This document shows, in pieces, positions 59,017-64,000 of a stretch of DNA of 64,000 bases. Source of the DNA: Silurus meridionalis. Taxonomy: Eukaryota > Chordata > Actinopteri > Siluriformes > Siluridae. A program made the translations under genes and the position numbers. Numbering within the stretch: the stretch's first letter is position 1; the number at the start of each line of letters is the position of its first letter. Location: the NCBI RefSeq assembly GCF_014805685.1, contig NC_060911.1:5918712-5982711 (forward strand). The letters are read 5' to 3'. The notes under the pieces are model-generated. The model had not been told where the DNA came from and made no database searches. It worked only from the letters and a program-made list of their open reading frames with translations.

Positions 59017-62000
59017 CTGCAGAGAGAAGTTAGGGGTCTCTTTAGAGTAGGGTAGGACAACCACCAAAACTATCATTTAACTCCAAAAAGCAGACAGGCG
59101 CATTCAGCATAACTCAGAACTATTCAATTCAGGACAATTTGGCTCAAAATGACCAAGTGTAAAGAGACAGCAAGCATGGCCCACAATGCAGCCAAGAACA
59201 AGCAGGATTGTTGAAGCAAAAATGCACACAGTTGCTCAATTTGACTTCACAATTTCATAACCATAAAACACCCAAAGGCTATGTGAGTACAGTATATGCA
59301 TCCCACATCCAAGATCCCTTGCATACAATTAAGTTAGAAAATAATTAAATATGCTCGGGTACACAGTAAGAAAATGATCAGTCCACGTACAATGTTTTCC
59401 CAAGCTAGGCAGAACATCACACATATGAATGGAACCATCAACAAAGAAGTTGCATGCAGGATTTATAGTAGAAACTATCTACTAGACTAGCAACAGCAGC
59501 AGTGTGATTTTTTTGCCCCTAGCTCTTTCCTCTGAAATGTGTATTAAACTTGAATATGTGTTCAACAACATATTAGGCAAGGAAATCGAAATATCTGTCT
59601 AACACAAAAGAAATGTAACCGTTGTAAACATTTTGTTATCCTATGTCTCAATGTGTTGCTAGTGTTAATGCTAATTAGTGCTAATTTAATTACCATCAAA
59701 TAGGCTTCATTTCTCAGATCAGATTCCAACCTTAAGATCTGGAGAAATTGTGGCCAGAAATGATTTTAGCTCTGTTCACTAATGATAAAATAACAGTGTA
59801 ATTCAGTTACATTTTAATTAACTTTTACCATGGAAAGTTTCCATGCGCACACATACTGTAATACATTTATACAAATGTCTGACTGTGCCTTTTTTGCATT
59901 TTATTTTACTATTAGATGAAAATTATTTGAAATAATTCCAATCCATACTGAATATAGAAAATGCTCTATGGCACAGCAGAATTAAAAGGTTGTAGCACAT
60001 CTGGCTACATTTTATACTGCACAGACACAACGCTTTTAAATGTTAATGACATTGTTCAAATCATGTAATTCATGTATTCAACTGTTAATTTTAGTTAAAT
60101 TCAACTGTGTTTGCCTTGAAGTTTGGTTTGGAACAAACCATCTGGCTGCTGGTTTGAAGTTTTTGAGGTGTTGTTTGGATATGGCACTATAAAAAATGAT
60201 GACAGATGAAATGACTCAGACATGAGCAACACGAGCATGCATTCAGCAAGCGACAGAGAAACACAGACCATCTGTTTTAGATGCTGCTCACAAAGGCGAG
60301 AAAACAGCATTTGTCTATCTAAAAGTTGAATAATGGTGGTACATTTTCTGTTCACAGTTTCCAGAAATAAAAAGGAAATAAAACTAATGTACAAAAAAAA
60401 AGGAAATGAATGTAGCTCTGGCTTTGCATGAATGTGTAAGGATGAATCACTTATGACCTTTGCCTGACCTGGCTATAAAATAAAAACTTTTGGCAGGTGC
60501 AAATATTAAAATGTATATGGGTTTTAAAAGAGACCACAGTGAACGGGTTAATCGAGAGCACGAAATGAAAACCCTGAAGGTCTGCAATAAAGGACATTTA
60601 TTAAATGCATGAAAGCATCCAAAAGGTCAGAGCTGTTTCAGATCTCAATGGTTTAAAGATGGCAGGTTTAATTCCATGCTATTCAGGTTATCACTTCACA
60701 ATACATAATGATTGTCACTGGGAGGGGAATGACTTGATTACATTTGTTAATTTTACACCTTAAAAACTTCACTCAGGTAGTCCTTGATGCTATGATGTCC
60801 TATAAGTGTTCTTACACAGCTGTAGGAGTTAGATTAACTCCGTAACAGTGCACCTTTCTCTATATTCAGCTTGCAAGTCATTTAAGTGATTTGCAAGGGG
60901 TTTATTTTCAAATGAAACAAATATCAAAACAATTCAAAAACTAGGAGTCTAAACATGAGCTATGGATAAATAGTAACTATAACAATCTGACAGCAGGTAA
61001 CACAACAAATTTTATGCAAAGTCAAATACAAAAATAAGTAAATTAAGTGCTCAATAAGTGCAATCAGAAACAAGAGTGTGTGATCAGTCGGATCATATGA
61101 CAGTGATATGCATGTTTTGATGGGTATTGTAGTCTGGTGATTAAGGTGCACACATAAGAGAACCATCCCCAAAGCATGGCTCCTGAATTGTAATAAATGT
61201 AATTATAGAGGATCCTAAGGTAATAGGATGAACTACATCCACTTATGGGGGCTCACTGGCCAAGTAAGTCCAAAATGAGTAATTTCTCGAGCAAAGCATG
61301 CTGGAAAAGTGCCGTCGTCTATGGGGTCTATGGTCTATAGTGGTGCCAGAAGATGGATCGATGTTCATTTTGAGTGGGGGCCAATATTCAAGGTAGAGCA
61401 AGATTGGGGGAGTGACAACCACAGCATAGCAATAAAGGGTGAGCAATGCGCTACATGAAGTCAGAGGGAGGAGCAACATATACTGTAAAGCAAGAGGCAG
61501 AAGATTTGTTCACAATGGAGTAGGTAAGCAGAGCGATGTACTAAGCATATCTGAGAGAAAAGTGACATCCTTATCAGAACCAAGTAGCCTGATTATATCA
61601 TCTGAGAGACAAAAAGCTAGGAGTGTCTATGGATATGAATCATAAACTATGAAAATCAAGTAAACCAAAGATGCCTACTTTAATAGCCAAATGCATGGAT
61701 TGTGTCCTGTGATGCTTACAAGTGTTTGTTTATTTATAAATATAATCTAAAATCTTTGGCCATCAAAATCATAGACCTTGTTCTTACAATACATTTTTCT
61801 GTCAGTTATTAGAGTGCTTAAATGTATATGCAACTGATTTCACCTCAATGTAACAAAGAAAATTACCATTGAGATGGATACACTATACAACTATATCTGG
61901 AACAACATCATAAACATAAGCATTGCTTAGCGTCCATCAGAAAGGTATTATCTATCTTCCCTGGTAATTACTATGAAATCAAATGCTGATATGTCTACGG

Positions 62001-62632
62001 CTGTTCATTTCAACATTAGAAAGTTATGGAGGTGACAGGGTCTTAAAGCTTCCCAAGGCAGAAGCCGGTCCCTAGAGCATTGCAACCTTAATAAATGGAT
62101 TGAGCTCCAATTTCACATTTAATTGATCACCAAAATGATCTCTGTGATTTTTCTCCATTATAGACTCAGATAAAGTTGGAAATTTTAATAGTTGCTGGGC
62201 AAGTGAATGAGCTGCAAAGCTCCATCCATCCATTGCATTCCTCCATAAGTGCATGACTCCTCCTGCATAAACATGAAGAGGGCTACATGACCAATTCCAC
62301 AAATAGTGGAAAGTGCCACCCACCATTCATCCCCATCCATTCTCTAATATATCAGACCATCCTTTGGTTTACCCGAGTTGCAATAGCACAATCCCACTAT
62401 AGACTGGTAGCACAAAGCCATTGTTTCTTGGTCCAAGTCCTGCAGAGGAAGATGCCTACGCATACCAAACAACATTCCATGTCCCTCCATTCTGTTCAGA
62501 GTCCAGATAACTTCTATAAAATTGTTGTACTGCACTTCATGTTGAAGTGTTCAACCACTGAAGTCCTGCCAAATTGATCTGAGGATTGTACAAGGGCATT
62601 TTTGATGTTACTGCTTCACCCAAAAAAAAATA
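59017..62632. other. Probable casq1 intron 1; no gene recognised
   Basis: AT-rich. I looked on the minus strand for the calsequestrin N-terminal exon (signal peptide and the first part of domain I) and did not find it. Short frames at 60101-60394, 61243-61479 and 62072-62577 have no recognisable domain. The last block is less AT-rich and may be an old repeat. Confidence 0.4.
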
Positions 62633-64000
62633 CAGTGACATGCGAAAGTTTGGGCACCCCTGGTCAAAATGTATGTTAATGTGAACAGTTAAGCAAGTGG
62701 AAGACAAAATGATTTCCAAAAGGCATAAAGTTACAGAAGACACATTTGCTTTATATTTTAAACAAAATCTTTTTATTTTATTTTCATATTTTACAATTTT
62801 AAAATAACAAAAAAGAAAACGGCCCTCAGCAAAAGTTTGGGCACCATGCATAGTTAGTACCTAGTAGCACCCACTTTGGCAAGTATCACAGCTTGTAAAT
62901 GCGTTTTGTAGCCAGCCAAGAGCCTTCCAGTTTTGTGGAATTTTAGGTCAGGAGAGTGTGAGGGCCATGGCAAAACTTTCAGCCTGTGCCTCTTAAGGTA
63001 GTCCATCGTGGAATTTGATGTGTTTAGGATCATTATCCATTTGGATCATTATCGATTTGTAGAAGCCATCCTCTTTTCAACTTTAGCTTTTTATACAGAT
63101 GGTGTTATTTTTGTTTCAAAAATTTTTTGGAATTTAATTGAATTCGTTCTCCCCTCTCCTGGGAAATGTTCCCCATGCAATACAACCCCAAAGCATGATC
63201 GATCTGCCCGAATGTTTAACAGTAGGAATGGTGTTTTTTTCGTGAAATTCTCTCTTTTGATCTCCAAACATATCTTTCCTCATTGTGGCCAAAGAGTTAG
63301 ATTTTAACCTCATCGGTCCACAGGACTTTAAGGCTAAGTTAAGACGCTGAATTTTTTGATGAGGACACGAGAGGTTTTCTTCTGATGACTCTTCCACGAA
63401 GGCCATAATTGTGCAGGTCTCACTGAACAGTTGAACAGTGTACCGCAACTCCAGCATCTGCCAAATCTTCCTGCAGTGAAATGGGGGCTCTGACTAGCTT
63501 TTCTAGCAAACCTACAACAGTTCTCTGTGATATTTTTCTTAGTCTTCCAGACCTCCACTGTTCCTGTTAACTGCCATTTCCTAATTATATTCCGAACTGA
63601 GGAAATTGGTACCTGAAAACAATTTTCTATCTTTTTAAAGCCTTCTCCTGCTTTGCGGGCGTCAATCATATTCATTTTGAGAGTGCTAGACAACTGCCTA
63701 GAGGAACCCATGGCTGCTGATTGTTGGGACGAGGTTAGAGGAGTCTGGATATTTATAAAGTTTTGAAATTTGCACCACCTGGCCTTTCCTAATGATGCAT
63801 GTGAATAAGCCAATTAACATGCTAATTAAGATCTGATACCTTGGTCAAAGTTATTTGAGAGCTCAAGGCTCATAGGGTTCCTATTCTTTTGCAGGGTGCT
63901 GCTTTCCCTTTTTCACTCTAAAATTGTAAAAAGAAATAAAAACAAACACTGGTTATTGCTTCAAATATTGCAAAAGAGTGTTTCATGTTTAACTTTCTGG
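62633..64000 (-). mobile_element. Tc1-like transposon, runs off the window
   Basis: The left end after TA reads 'cagtgacatgcgaaagtttg' + 'ggcacccctggtcaaaatg', a known type of fish Tc1 end. Minus-strand transposase pieces: N-terminal paired-like DNA-binding part in 63334-63813 (MGSSRQLSSTLKMNMIDARK, VPISSVRNIIRKWQLTGTV) and 'GRSIMLWGCIAWGTF' in 63134-63457. The frame is broken several times. The last ~150 bp resemble, in inverted form, 62690-62850, so the right terminal repeat should lie less than about 100 bp beyond the window. Confidence 0.85.

Noticed and set aside
62072..62577. Two minus-strand frames (84 and 63 residues) that could be fragments of one decayed protein
   Set aside because: I could not match either to a family and there is no consistent exon structure. 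Left as unassigned.
1..64000. CRISPR arrays, operons, prophage or other prokaryotic systems
   Set aside because: The repeats seen are microsatellites and transposons, and all genes have spliceosomal introns. The window is vertebrate.

Overview
This is nuclear DNA of a bony fish. Evidence: intron-containing genes with GT-AG splice sites, three TRIM genes of the fish bloodthirsty-related (btr) type, an RTE-type LINE, several Tc1-like transposons, a tRNA-headed SINE and many long dinucleotide arrays. An otophysan such as a catfish would fit the repeat content, but nothing here fixes the species. There are no bacterial or phage features and no CRISPR array. I built all gene models by hand from splice sites, reading-frame phase and family similarity.

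Layout. 1-6.4 kb: decayed repeats (Tc1-like relics, two opposed RTE pieces) with no cellular gene. 6.5-26 kb: three tandem plus-strand TRIM genes, each RING / B-box / coiled coil / PRY-SPRY, sharing the exon series RING-B-box exon, 96, 234, 148 (142 in the third), 27 nt, SPRY exon. The first two models are each exactly 561 codons. The third carries a single-base frameshift in the RING-B-box exon and a B-box 2 that has lost zinc ligands. 26-31 kb: repeats, including an 850-bp pogo/Tigger-like element with matched inverted ends and a TA duplication. 31.3-33.6 kb: a two-exon secreted ENDOD1-like nuclease. 35.1-38.1 kb: a near full-length but broken RTE element with a 14-bp target duplication. 39.0-45.6 kb (minus strand): a gene for a 296-residue protein with two CARD domains and a coiled-coil tail. 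Its second coding intron holds a Tc1 relic that was itself hit by a SINE and another repeat. 47.3-56.3 kb (minus): ten exons of skeletal-type calsequestrin (casq1), with the first coding exon not found and probably beyond the right edge. 57.5-64 kb: two more Tc1-like copies, the last running off the window.

Function. The TRIM ligases, the double-CARD protein and perhaps the nuclease form a plausible innate-immunity neighbourhood, next to an unrelated muscle calcium-store gene. The double-CARD coiled-coil protein is the least familiar item: I do not recognise a named family with this order, and its CARDs sit on separate exons with matching phase. Whether it acts with the TRIM genes is inference from proximity only.
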